A program made the translations under genes and the position numbers. Positions 23,120 through 34,091 of a stretch of DNA of 64,000 nt are shown piece after piece. The first letter of the stretch is position 1, and the number at the start of each line of letters is the position of its first letter. Under the pieces are notes generated by a model. The model was not told where the DNA came from. It worked only from the letters and a program-made list of their open reading frames with translations, and searched no databases. This DNA comes from Chelonoidis abingdonii (taxonomy: Eukaryota > Chordata > Testudines > Testudinidae), in contig NC_133777.1 in the NCBI RefSeq assembly GCF_003597395.2, positions 12,744,398-12,808,397 on the forward strand, written 5' to 3'.

Positions 23120-24015
23120 TCAGGTGTCAGAGGGGTAGCCGTGTTAGTCTGGATCTGTAAAAGCAGCAGAGAATCCTGTGGCACCTTATAGACTAATAGA
23201 CGTTTTGGAGCATGAGCTTTCGTGGGTGAATACCCACTTTGTCGGATGCATGTAGTGGAAGTTTCCAGGAGCAGGTATATATATGCTAGCAAGCAAGCTA
23301 GAGATAACGAGGTTAGTTCAATCAGGGAGGATGAGGCCCTGGTCTAGCAGCTGAGGTGTGAAAACCAATAGAGGAGATATCCTGGTTCTGTATTGCACAA
23401 GCCATTCTACAGTCTTCTGTTCAATCTGAAGCTGATGGTGTCAAATTTGCAGATGAACGTGAGCTCAGCCGTTTCTCTGTAGTTCTGGTCCTGAAGTTCT
23501 TTTGCTTGCAGGATGCCACCTTAAGTTGTCTATAGGTTGTGTGGCTCAGAGGAAGGTAAATGGACACAATCAGACATTAGAATGGCCAATATACAAAAAC
23601 TTGTAGAGAAGCACTTCAACTCACTGCCACACATAGCAGAACCTAAGGTGGCATCCTGCAGCAAAAAAAAATTCCAGGACCAGACTTCAAGAGAGAAACT
23701 GCGGAGTTTCTAGTTCATCCTCGCAAATTTGGACACATCAGCTTCAGGATTGAACCAAAGACTGTGAATTTGCTCTTGCCAACTACAGAACCAGTTTCTC
23801 CTCTCTTGGTTTTCACACCTCAGCTACTAGAACAGGGCCTCATCCTCCCTGATTGAACTAACCTTGTTATCTCTAGCTTGCTTGCTAGCATATATATACC
23901 TGCCCCTGGAAACTTCCACTACATGCATCCAACGAAGCGGGTATTCACCCACGAAAGCTCATGCTCCAAAATGTCTGTTAGTCTATAAGGTGCCACAGGA
24001 TTCTCTGCTGCTTTT
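23120..24015. mobile_element. Head-to-head pair of Penelope-like element (PLE) ends
   Basis: Two copies of one element face each other: left copy on the minus strand (23120 to about 23545), right copy on the plus strand (about 23565-24015). Their outer roughly 240 bases form a long inverted repeat including 'gcaccttatagactaa' and 'catgagctttcgtgggtga'. Flanks share ACAGTTGGATG (23109-23119 and 24016-24026); up to four bases may be element microhomology, so the duplication is 7-11 bp. The minus-strand copy keeps a C-terminal frame ending CKFDTISFRLNRRL-stop, typical of the region after the GIY-YIG nuclease in PLEs. The right copy is more decayed. Confidence 0.7.
23407..23530 (-). pseudogene. 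PLE open-frame C-terminal remnant
   Basis: Read on the minus strand, the segment gives GILQAKELQDQNYRETAELT, then FICKFDTISFRLNRRL and a TAG stop at 23407-23409. PLE proteins join a reverse transcriptase to a GIY-YIG endonuclease; this is only the end of such a protein. Everything upstream is missing, so it is a fragment. Confidence 0.6.
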
Positions 24016-24722
24016 ACAGTTGGATGGGGCAGGGAAGAGTCAATAGATTGCTCATTCCCTAGACCCTTGCAACTTTCTAAGGCTATAAAAAGGTCAGTTT
24101 TTAACTATGGTTTTTAGACTCTCTTCCACCTTTTTAAATAGCCCTTCTGCATGAAATCGTGGACCTAGATGTGATATACTAGATGCTATGTAGTTATTTG
24201 TAATCTCAAGATGCTCTTTTCCATAGTGCCAAAGCTAGCATCATATCCCCAAGGCATAATCTTCCAGGATAGGACAATCAAAGAGAGATTCTACACAGTA
24301 CTGTGCGGGTAAACACTTAGAGTGGTGGAATCCAACATGACGAAGGTGCCATTGTATGTCCAAAATTACCCTGCTCCGGCATTTGGAGGGAGGGGAGAAA
24401 ATTGGTTTGTTGCTTGTCTGATTAGACTCCTCTCTAGGGCCTGATCCTGCAAAGACCAGTATGCTCTTGACACCAATTGAAGCCAGGATTGGGCCCCTGG
24501 AAGGCAGTACTTCCAGGAGCGAGGTCATAGTGTTGGCCAATTGGCAAATGACAGCACCACTTTGTCACCTGTCATGGATTGACAAGATGTGTGCTCTGCC
24601 CCAGCTTTCAAACTGTCCCTTGGAGGAACCCCTTCTGTGGTGCAGACCTTCCCCTCCCCTCAAGAGATCATACTTGTACTTAAGCAAGTTGGGCCACATG
24701 GTCTCAATGCCTCTGAAACTGA

Positions 24723-25364
24723 GGGTATGTCTACAGTAAGAAATTAATTCTAGCTTATTTTTCGGAAGCGATTTTATACATTTGGTTTTGTGTGTCCCCA
24801 CTAAAGCGCATGAATTCGTCAGAGTACATTCACAGTACTGAGGCTAGCATCGAATGTCAGAGTGGTGCACTGTGGGAAGCTATCCCACAGTTCCCGCAGT
24901 CTCTGCTGCCCATTGGAATTGTGGGTTAAGCTCCCAGGGCACGATGGGGCAAAAACATTCTCGCAGATGTTTCTGGGTGTGTGCCGTCACTCGCTCCTCC
25001 CTCTGTGAAAGCTACAGCATACGCCATACTACCAGCAGACCGTGCAGCACGATGTACCGCCTGTCTCCTGGTACTATGAATCCACTTTGCATGTCCCCTC
25101 ATGTTTCTATCTTTCCCTCATGGCCCTGGAGACTTTAGCGTACGTATTTGCATTCCTTTTTTTGGAATGTAGTTCTGCCATAACAGACTTGTCTCCCCAA
25201 GATGTGATGAGACCCAGTACCTCCCGTTTGGACCATGCTGGAGCGCGTCTGCGAATCCGGGACTGCGTGATCTCCTGTGATGTTTCATTACAGGGCTGGG
25301 CACTCAGAATGTGCCAGGATCTGTTCCTGCCTCTGCCTGGCCTTAATGCTTTGCTTGCATGCAT
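24723..25364 (-). mobile_element. PIF/Harbinger-type remnant with Myb/SANT-like domain
   Basis: The left end 'gggtatgtctacagtaag' matches the terminal repeats of several short elements in this window. On the minus strand an 85-codon frame (25364-25107) contains WSKREVLGLITSWGDKS, then ELHSKKRNANTYAKVSRAM, the pattern of the Myb/SANT-like DNA-binding protein that accompanies PIF/Harbinger transposases. The rest is broken by stops; no transposase is seen. It also holds 'ctgtgggaagctatcccacag', a hairpin also hinted at in the copy at 42462-44570. Confidence 0.65.
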
Positions 25365-25544
25365 CAGATGTTGAGCCAGACCTTATAAATGCTGCTCGTG
25401 TGAGTAAGTCCCATTAATGTCAATGGGATTTCCCCTGTGATGAAAAGCTACGTTCACAAATAAGTTTGGAAGACAAGGCCTATTATTTAATAAGGCCTCC
25501 TAGTTCCCCTGGAAAGTTATGTAAATATGATTGCATCCCAGCCG

Positions 25545-25665
25545 AGGTTTGGAGGAAGTGAAGTGACTTGTCCAAGGTCGCACGGCCCAACAGTGACACA
25601 AGCTGGTGCCGCCTGCCTGCCATTCCCATGCTGAATCGACAAGAGCACAGTGCCCCCTCCACCTC
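25545..25665 (-). repeat. MIR-like SINE fragment, antisense
   Basis: 'agtgacttgtccaaggtcgc' followed by 'acacaagctggtgccgcc' is the reverse complement of the MIR core. Short and diverged. Confidence 0.55.
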
Positions 25666-25889
25666 CCGCAAGCCACTGAGTCTCTTTGACCCAATTTCCC
25701 TGTTCACAAGTAGTGACAATAATGCTTACATAATCATCCCCAAGATTTCTCATGCAGTTTTGATTGACCTTTGGTTAAAGACACGTCTTGGTGGATAGCC
25801 AAGTTTTTGTTCGCCCCTGGGGTGGTCCCTTCAGACAGGTTGCACTGTGCCTAAGGAAGGGACAGGGCTCTTCTAAGAATGACACCAAG

Positions 25890-26153
25890 CAGAGGCAGCT
25901 CCAGGCACCAGTGCACCAAGCACGTGCCTGGGGCAGCAAGCCTTGTGGGGGCAGACTCCCGGTTGCCGTGAGGGCGGCAGTGAGTCTGCCTTTGGTGGCA
26001 TGCCTGCAGGAGGTCCGCCGGTCTCGTGGCTTCAGCAGCAATTCGGCAGCAGGTACGCCGAAGGCACAGGACTGGCGGACCTCCCACAGGCATGCCATCA
26101 AAAGCCACCTGACTGCCGTGCTCAAGGCAGCAAAATACATAGAGCCGCCCCTG
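25890..26153. mobile_element. GC-rich foldback hAT element, family A, copy 3
   Basis: 264 bp, left end CAGAGGCAGCTCC, right end GAGCCGCCCCTG. Perfect 8-bp target duplication ACACCAAG at 25882-25889 and 26154-26161. Shorter than copies 1 and 2, having lost some internal motif units. Open frames of 77-156 codons across it on both strands are artefacts. Confidence 0.9.
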
Positions 26154-27423
26154 ACACCAAGCAAAGGATCCAATAGTGTCCGGCCCCCCAGGTGCATATG
26201 GAGAAGAAAGGGCACAAGAGCCTTCCCTGTCAACTTCCCAGCCACTCCTTAACCCCATGGATAAGCAGTGCTGGCCATGGAGGGGAGCACCCCTTAATGA
26301 ATGGTTTAACAGCCTCCATCCTCTTACAGACCAGGTGACACCCTTGAAGCATGTCTCCCAGAGTCCCCACTGGAGCGGTGCAGCTCTACGTTGCCCCAGT
26401 GCAAGACTGCAGCTTCCTAACTCAGCTCACCCTTATGGATTAACTGCTGTGGGAATGGTTGCCATCATTCGGCTCTGTGAATGTGCGAGAAGAAACTGCT
26501 GCTGATTTTCTCTCTTGGGTTGCTGGACTGAAACCAACAATCTGTTTACAGCCTCTTGAAAGATTCTGTGCAGAGCATTAGTCATGTTCATTTTCCTGCC
26601 TTAGCATCTCTTGTGATACAGATGAGGAAAGTGATCTGAAATCCAGTCGTCCTACCAGTATAGACAGAAATTACTTAATTCCAGTGCAATTGAGACTCCT
26701 GGATAGTCTGTAGCTAGAAGAGCAAACTGTCCACTTTAGGGCCTGTGACTACATCTGCAGCTGTTTCCAAGCCCAGTTAGTCTAGCTCTGTTCGCTGCAT
26801 ATCAGGCTTTCCTAGAGAGAGCCTAACACAGGCCAGATGCTGGCAGTGTTTCATCCATTGTGTTGTCTGTACTTACTCTGAGCAAAATTAGACAACACCG
26901 TGCTTTAAAACACACCTGGACGCTGTCTACAAATGCACTCCATAGCATCCTCTCAGGCGATTCCATGTGCTTTGGGTGTTTACATGCCAGCTTATTAAAC
27001 TGTCCTAGCAACATCAAGAACAGTAAGGCAACAATCCATTGTTCTGGTGAAACTGAGAGAGGCTTTCAATACAGTTTAAATTACAGGTGAGGTACATGAG
27101 TGGCCTGAGGCAAGCAACCCTTTAGAGATGGGCTAGGACAGGAAAACAGCTATCAGTCATCTGGCAGCCCACAGGCATCCAGGTCCGGTGTTCATTACTC
27201 ACATTGATTTGCTACAGTATCTAGCCACCCCTCCTTGCTAGGGAGTGGAGGGCTATTTAGGAAACAGTCAGACATGGAGGGTGTGATTGACATGCCTGTT
27301 CCTGCAGCCTCGGACTCGCAGGAGTGGTCCTACTGGGAAAGACTACTCACACTTCGCTATGAGCAAGGACTGCACATGCGAGTAAGAATTTTTAGGATCA
27401 GGCTCTAACCAGAGGAGCCTTCC

Positions 27424-27911
27424 AGCCCTGTGGACAGACTCACGCTAGCTGGAACTAGCATGATAAAAATAGCAGTGTGGACGTTGCACTTCAGGAGGTA
27501 GGTCGGGCAGTGGCTGAAGCCCTCAAGTCAGGGGTGCCAGAACATAGGATCCAGGGGGCCAGGGCCCCATCGCTTTTACAAGTGGGAAGGCATAGTCTTA
27601 AGGGAGAGCGGGGGAGGGGGACGGGCAGAGAGGAGCAAGTGGCATGCGGGACCCGGGGGAAGAGGCAGGGTAGGGGCAGAGGTCTGGGGAAAGAGATGGA
27701 GTGGGGAGGGGTCCCCTTCTCAGGAGCTTCTGGCGTTCCTGCCTCAAGGCCACCTGACCCCCAGGGTCTGAGTTCAGGTAGTTAGCCTGAGTCTCCACCA
27801 GGGCTGCAACATACACACTGCTCTATTTAGTGTGCTAGCTTGAGCCTCCTAGTGTGAGTCTGTCTGCCTGGGCTGGGAGGCTCAGTCCCAGCTGCAGTGT
27901 AGACGTACAGG
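27424..27911. mobile_element. Harbinger-related palindromic MITE, interrupted
   Basis: The outer element has 'gtggacagactcacgctagc' at left and 'gcagtgtagacgtacag' at right, with internal 'aaatagcagtgtggacgtt', 'gtgtgctagcttgagcc' and 'gggaggctcagtcccagctg', the same style as 33797-34091 and 59278-59570. It is split by a hAT at 27529-27741. End sequences are degenerate, so borders are approximate. Confidence 0.5.
27529..27741. mobile_element. Nested hAT element, 213 bp
   Basis: Ends CAGGGGTGCCAGAA and TTCTGGCGTTCCTG are inverted. Target duplication CCTCAAGT / CCTCAAGG (27521-27528 and 27742-27749) matches at 7 of 8 bases. The G-rich interior has no coding potential. It inserted into the older MITE at 27424-27911. 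Confidence 0.75.
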
Positions 27912-30063
27912 TGAGCTGTGGATGAAGAAGGAAACATACCAATACTTCTCAACAGAGACAAAGACAAGTCTTAATTTGGCCACACAGGTGGTTGAAAACT
28001 GATTAGAAAAATACAGAAATGCCCCTCTGTATATGGCTTTACTTTCTGTGGATCTAAATCCACACCTTCACTCACTACTTACCAGCAGCAAGATGTTCAG
28101 ACTGAGTCGTAATCCTACGGTGGCACTCCGTGAGGCTGGGCATGCCTAATGCTGTAAGTGAAATCTAGTGTGTTGCCTCAGTCTATAAAGTTCTTTGGAC
28201 CAGGTTTTGATCTTGATTATTCCAGGCTTATATTAATGTGAGTGAAAGCAGCGCCAAGCCCTTCATCTTTAACAACAACATATTTTAATGAATCAGCTTT
28301 CAGTGCCCAAGTGCTTATGGTGGGAGTGGGGGGACACATTAGATTTAAATAAAAGAGCACAAAGTATCGTGGGCTGTTGCCATACCTGGCGTGCGATGAG
28401 ATGACAAACCAGAGCGGTCAGGTGCTTTCAAATCCTCCAAGAAAAGCAATGTCCCAGTAGGGTCCGTGCCCTGGATAGTCCTATAGATATTAAAGAGAGA
28501 TAATTATCGGTAGAAAAAAAGTGGGTTCTAATATCATTGCTGTTGTGCAATTGTAAGTACTTTAAAAATGTGTTCAGTCATTCAAAGCGCTGTTCTAGTT
28601 GGAAAAGCAGCTATGTATATTTATTGATATTTTTTTTCCAGGTTTAATGTGCTCAATTTACAGATAGTTAGATGCTCTCTTATTCTGTTCTGTGTTTCTT
28701 TTTTTCCCTAACTACCAGCCCTGCAAACCCATGCTGGGCTCTGAAAGTAAAGCTGGGTGCTCCCCTGCCCATGCAGCCGCTGTAGCAGCATCAGTAATGT
28801 GGTTTCTGTTTGCCGAAGTCTGCCCAGTTTTTTTCCCTTTTGTCTGTGCAACCCCACTGTTTTTAGATCATGCCATCAGTTACAGCTGTGTAACTCTATT
28901 GCCCTAAGTGGATTTGCACAAATGTAACAAACTGGAATTTAGGAAGCTGGTCTGTTGATATTCTGCAAACAAAGTTAGGATCCAGCTCTCACGCTCATAG
29001 CTGGTCACCTCTTCAGACCTCACAAAATCAAATGCAGTGGACCCACATTTATGTCTCTGAAGGCAGCAGGTGTGAAAACATGCATGGAACAGATCTGCTA
29101 AGGGAGAAGACTATCTCCCCATTTGCATAGCTACCTTTGGGCCATAACCAAAGGCCAGTGAAGACAAGGGAAAGAGTGCCATGGACTTTAAAGGGCTTTT
29201 GGATTAGGCCTATTAAGCGAGGCTCTAGCGGTGCATTCTAATTTGTGTTTGCTTTCTAGCCATGCCACTGTAGTCTGTCTATGTTAAGCAAGATTGGGTT
29301 GATTGCCCTCCATACCAGCTCTGGGATACCAGTTGTGATTTGTGGAGGACAATTATTTTATTTGGTGTAGTCATTTTTTTTTTGGAAATAAGTGAGACTT
29401 CTGAAACCATCATAAATGGGCATTAGCTAATGTAGGTAACTATGGTGATGGTGACCTTGTCTTCTACATTTTATACAGCACCGAGCAGTTGTTGGGGCTC
29501 GATAAATCATCAGGATATGGAGCATTGCGGGAGATCCTTTGTCTCACAGGCCACATGCTTCTTTTAGCAGGTCCTATGTTTGTACTATTGTGAATTTTCC
29601 ATACTTGAATCACACAACAGGTGGCCTTTTAACAAAAAACATGACTTTTTTTCTCATTTGGGTTTTTGTATCTTTAAGCAAGGCAGTTCTCACACAGAAG
29701 ATGGAGTTTGAAAATTTGCTTCCCCCACCTGTTAAAAAGGGTGCTACAAGGGGACTGGATGGTAACCTAAGCCACAGGGGGTCTGTGTCTGGTTAGTTGG
29801 CCTGTGGCACTTGACTGTGAAAACTGTAGATAATTAGCAGAAATCTTGTGTCAAACTTAAAAAATAATAATAATTAAAAAATCCTCCGTTTTTATTTGCC
29901 TCTGTGCTTCATCTGTTTTGTAGTGTGAACACATCCCATTAGGGGTCTTTTTGCATTTCACCTACGTATTCAGGTCCAACCTGAAGAGAAGCATCATACA
30001 ACACTGGCACCAATTTGGTGCTACTACACCCTCTGCTACATCGGCTTAAGCTGCTCTGAGAAG

Positions 30064-30330
30064 AGGCAGTGAGGTCCAGTGAGTGAGACCCTGGACTGGG
30101 AATCAGGAGAACTGGGCAATACTCCCAGTTTACCTCTGACTTGCTCTATAACCATTGGCAAGTCGTATCCCATCTCTGCTTGTTTCCCCACTCATGCTGT
30201 CTGTTGAGAGTGTAAGCTGTCCGAGGCACAGATGCTCTCTTGTTAAGTGTTTGTACAGCCCCTAGCACAGCAAGGCCCTAGTTTCAGTTTGGGGCCTCTA
30301 GGTGCTCTTGTAATACAAATAATATGTTGG
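30064..30330 (+). repeat. MIR-related SINE, nearly full length, + orientation
   Basis: Reads tRNA-like 'gaggtccagtgagtgagacc', core 'actgggaatcaggagaactg', then the 3' tail 'gtacagcccctagcacagca' and 'ctaggtgctcttgtaataca'. This is the complement of the tails at 5145-5262 and 33296 onward, and gives the best view of the family's full layout. Confidence 0.7.
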
Positions 30331-31359
30331 AGTAAGTCCTGCTTGGCACACAGAAGTGCAATCCTGGTAAGGCAAACAGCAGCATAGGTTGGTCTGAGAA
30401 AGGTTAGAATCTTCAAGGGCTGTGGGATACCTGCAGGTAGATGTGAGCCACAACACACTGCACGTGTTGCAGAATTAACCAGTTGTTGTTCTCTGTAGCT
30501 TTACTGCCATACTGTCAGAAGCTCTCTGTGCAAACCCTAGTTGTTATCAACATGTGGCTCTGAGGCACAGTTTCCAAATTGTTGCTTCCCCAGATGAGTG
30601 TTTCAGAAAGTTGTAAGCCTATGAAAACAAGGATACGTCATGGAAACATGACAATAACCAATGCTACTGGAATCTGGTATCAGTACTAACAAGATCTTTC
30701 CCTTTAGCTATAAAACATTGTGGTTAAAGGATTTCATTTTATACCTGACTCCTGCCTACTTACTAAGGTATTAAGGCCAACATTTTCAAAAGTCACCATT
30801 GGCTTTTTTGGGTGCCCAACTTGAGACTTTGTAAAATGACCTGTTTTCAGAGAGCAGATGCTCAGCGCTTTCTAAATCAGAACTCTTTATGGTGTCTCAA
30901 GTTGGACACCCAGAATCACTGGTCACTTCTGAAACTCTTGTCTGAGTTTGGAAAGTTCTACTGGCATGTGATTGCTTGTCATCTATGCACTTTCCTTGAT
31001 TCGGTGCTATGGGAATCTCCCCCCATACAAATCATCTTGTCTTTTGTCATAAATTCTAACGGCTATTCATTCATATCGATTTATTTAATTCACAGAGGAG
31101 TTCTGTGTTACAATAGTACAGATAGGCAGGCTGTTTCCTGCACATTTCTAACCCAAATGCTCAACAGTCTCAAAAGTAATGCTGCTGTGAGCTAGATGTG
31201 GTGTTTAATTGGCCCACCCCTATGCAATGACTTTAACTGAGCAGGTGTTGTTTTTAACCAGAGTATAAGTGTTTTTTGTTTGCTTTTTGTTTGCTTTTCT
31301 TTTTTCATATCTCTGAAGCTGGAGGGAGACCATTTATTCAAGGAAAATTGGCATTGGAC

Positions 31360-32036
31360 TAGAGCAAGTTGAAAATTTTCAATCAAAACAGTTTCTTCAT
31401 GGAAAACTGTGTTTTTGATTAAACAAAATTGTTTGTGAAATGTGTCTGCTTTCTGTGGAAACTTTTTTTTGTCAAAAAAACCCAGCACCTGAAAACCAAA
31501 ACTTTCCATTCAGAAAGGACATGTCCCAAATCCCACTGCTTTGTTTTGGCTTGATTCAATATTAAACTGCATCTTCATGAGCCATCACAGTGCTACATGG
31601 GAGTCATAGTTTTGGTGCCTTATGCCCCTATTTTCCTATATGGGCTAGACTTTTGTAGCTGAACTACATATCCCATAATGCCTCAGAGCCACGTGACCTC
31701 CATGATGCAAGCGAGAAGGCATGGGGCATCATGGAAGATGTAGTCCAACCAGGGAGAACAGGGGCATAAAGTATGCCAGTTACACCTCCCATGAAGCACT
31801 GTGTCAGTGCAGGCAGATACAGTTTGTCAGACTGCTCCAAAATGGAATGTTCTATTTGGATTGACCCAATATTTCATTTCAATTTTTCCCAACCAAAACT
31901 TTACATTTTCAGCCAAACATTTTTAGGCTTTCAACAATAAGTCTAAACGTTCCACGGAAAAATTGTTTTGATTAAAATGAATTTTTTTCATCAACATTTT
32001 TCATGGGGAAAATGCTCTATTCTCCAGCCAGCTCTT
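31360..32036. mobile_element. hAT element, family B, 677 bp
   Basis: Begins TAGAGCAAGTTGAAAATTTT and ends CCAGCCAGCTCTT. Target duplication CATTGGAC / CACTGGAC (31352-31359 and 32037-32044), 7 of 8. The interior starts and ends with poly-T/A-rich 'ttttcatggaaaac'-type sequence and has a middle with 'gaagatgtagtccaaccagg' and 'cccatgaagcactgtgtc'. Same family as 38229-38960, 49502-49937 and 54763-55128. Non-coding. Confidence 0.78.
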
Positions 32037-33346
32037 CACTGGACACTTCTGGTGTTTTTGCTTTATATTTTCAGTAGAAAATGGCTTTGAAGCAGTGAGG
32101 AAAGGAGGAAGACATCTATGTCTTTCCTATTAATTTCATTTACATAAATATATTTTTCCCGTGATGTGGTATTTTTTTAAAACATCATTAGACAGAGACT
32201 TGTCCTGAATCTATGCCAGCTACTTGTTTCATTTTAAATGGCATCTGACTCAGAACTAAAATGACTCGACTGACTCCATCTGGAACCTTTACTGCTGTCT
32301 CTTTGACCTGAAACCATCTGCTTTGTCAATGGCACATTCTTCATTTCCAAAGGCAAACAAGTAAATAAAATATTATGAGATTTGCAGTTCTCAAGCACAA
32401 CGCCATCTGACCCCTTCTTAGACCTCTAGTTCTGCCATCTCTTTCATATAGTAGCATATTCATGTTCTGTTTTCTCTTTCTCCTCCATTAAATGTTGCTT
32501 TCATTTGGATTTTTGATCTCCGTTTGCTATTGTGTTGATTACAGAACAAAGAGCCCACTACCATCTTTCTGGTCAGTTGCCAGGAATGACACGTTCCCTG
32601 TATCTAACAGTCTGGCAGACTTTAGGTGGGCTGCAAGTTTTGGATCAGATTGCAAAAGCTGTGTATCTTCCTAGTTTAGAAATAGAATTGGATCATCCCT
32701 AGAAATATCAACCTCATTAGTGGGCCCACTGGTCACTATAAACCTAAAAAATGGCTGCAGTTATTTCTGTTTAGAGAACTCCTATTGATGTTAATGGGAG
32801 TTTTGCATATTTGGTCCTATGTTGGCATGTATTGTCTGTTCCAACTTTTTTAATTCTTTACTTCTTTACCCTTCAGTTTAGTTTATGTAGAGCCTATGTC
32901 ATGGTAAATACAGCTGAAATCAAACATGCAGAAATAAGTTTACAGCACGTATGTAGAGCAGCCCCAAGGGTGCGTTAAAGTGAAACATGGGTCTCATCCA
33001 AAGTCCAGTGAAAACAGTGGAAGGACTCCCATTGAGATCAGTAGGCTCCATGTTCTGAAGCCTTCAGTTGAGGCATGATCCTCATTGGTCCTAACCACTT
33101 GCAACTCGTGCTCACACCAGCGCAGAAATCCAGCCACGTATCACTTTACAAACATAAGAAGACAAGATCTATGCTCCTCTGTAGAGTGTACAGTCTAAAT
33201 TGCAGCTACAAACCTAACAATTATGGATCAGATATGAAAATAAGATGAAAAAGGATTTGGAGGCAGAGGGGGAAAGACAGACCCAATACATTTATATTGC
33301 AGTAATGCCTAGAGTTCACAACTTAGATCAGGCGCTGTTGGCCTAG

Positions 33347-33772
33347 TGTGGCAAAGTACCTGCCTCTCCTATTGTTAGCTCAGACCTTCTTAGCCTCGGA
33401 GACACAGGCTTGGGCAAAGTAAAAGAAAAAAAAACTTTCCCAATCTCGCAGGGTCTGGCTGATCCCTTCTCAGCCAGCCCCTTGCTCTAGTTTCCTCTCC
33501 TTCTGGGGAGAATGCAATCTGCCTTGCAGGAAGAGTCTCAGAGTTCAGCTGCCCCTACTTGCTGGCAGCTACTCTGCTTCTCTCTTCCTCCCCCCTCTCC
33601 TTGCTCCCCTGCCAGGGAGGATTTAAAAAGATCTCCAGCAATTGGGTCCAGCTGAACCTAATTAGTTCCCTGATAACCCCTGTCCCAGCTGAACCTTATT
33701 CCTCCAGGGCTGAGCCTTCCGGGACCAATTACTACCCCTCTCCTGGTAGCTAATGGTCCTGAGTTTGCCACA
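33347..33772. mobile_element. Short LTR-like insertion (426 bp) in a SINE
   Basis: Ends TGTGGCAAAG and TTTGCCACA are inverted over nine bases, TG...CA. CTAG flanks both sides (33343-33346 and 33773-33776). TG...CA with a 4-bp duplication fits a small solo LTR; because CTAG is itself a palindrome, a DNA element is possible. The C/T-rich interior has no gene. Confidence 0.6.
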
Positions 33773-33796
33773 CTAGGCACTGTCTGTATACACAGG

Positions 33797-34091
33797 GTAT
33801 GTCTACGCAGCATGTGAAGGTGTAGTGGTAGCACGGTTAGGCATGCTCATGCTAGCCTAAATTTGACTAGCATGAGTAACAGCAGTAGTGTAGACATGAC
33901 GACATGGGCTTTGGTATGGGCCAGCCCCCAGAGTACATATCCTTGTTCCCTGGCAGGCTCGAACTCAAGTGGCTAGCCCATGCCACCATGTCTACACTAC
34001 TATTCTTACCTGTGCTTGTTATATTAAAGACAGCATGGATATGCCTACCGGTGCTCCAGTCACACCTTCATTTGCGGTATAGACACGCCCA
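33797..34091. mobile_element. Harbinger-related MITE in the same SINE
   Basis: Left end 'agggtatgtctacgcagc', right end 'gcggtatagacacgccc', inverted. Internal sequence is partly self-complementary: 'ccatgccaccatgtctacac' mirrors 'gtgtagacatgacgacatgg'. No coding sequence. The target duplication is not clear. Confidence 0.6.
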
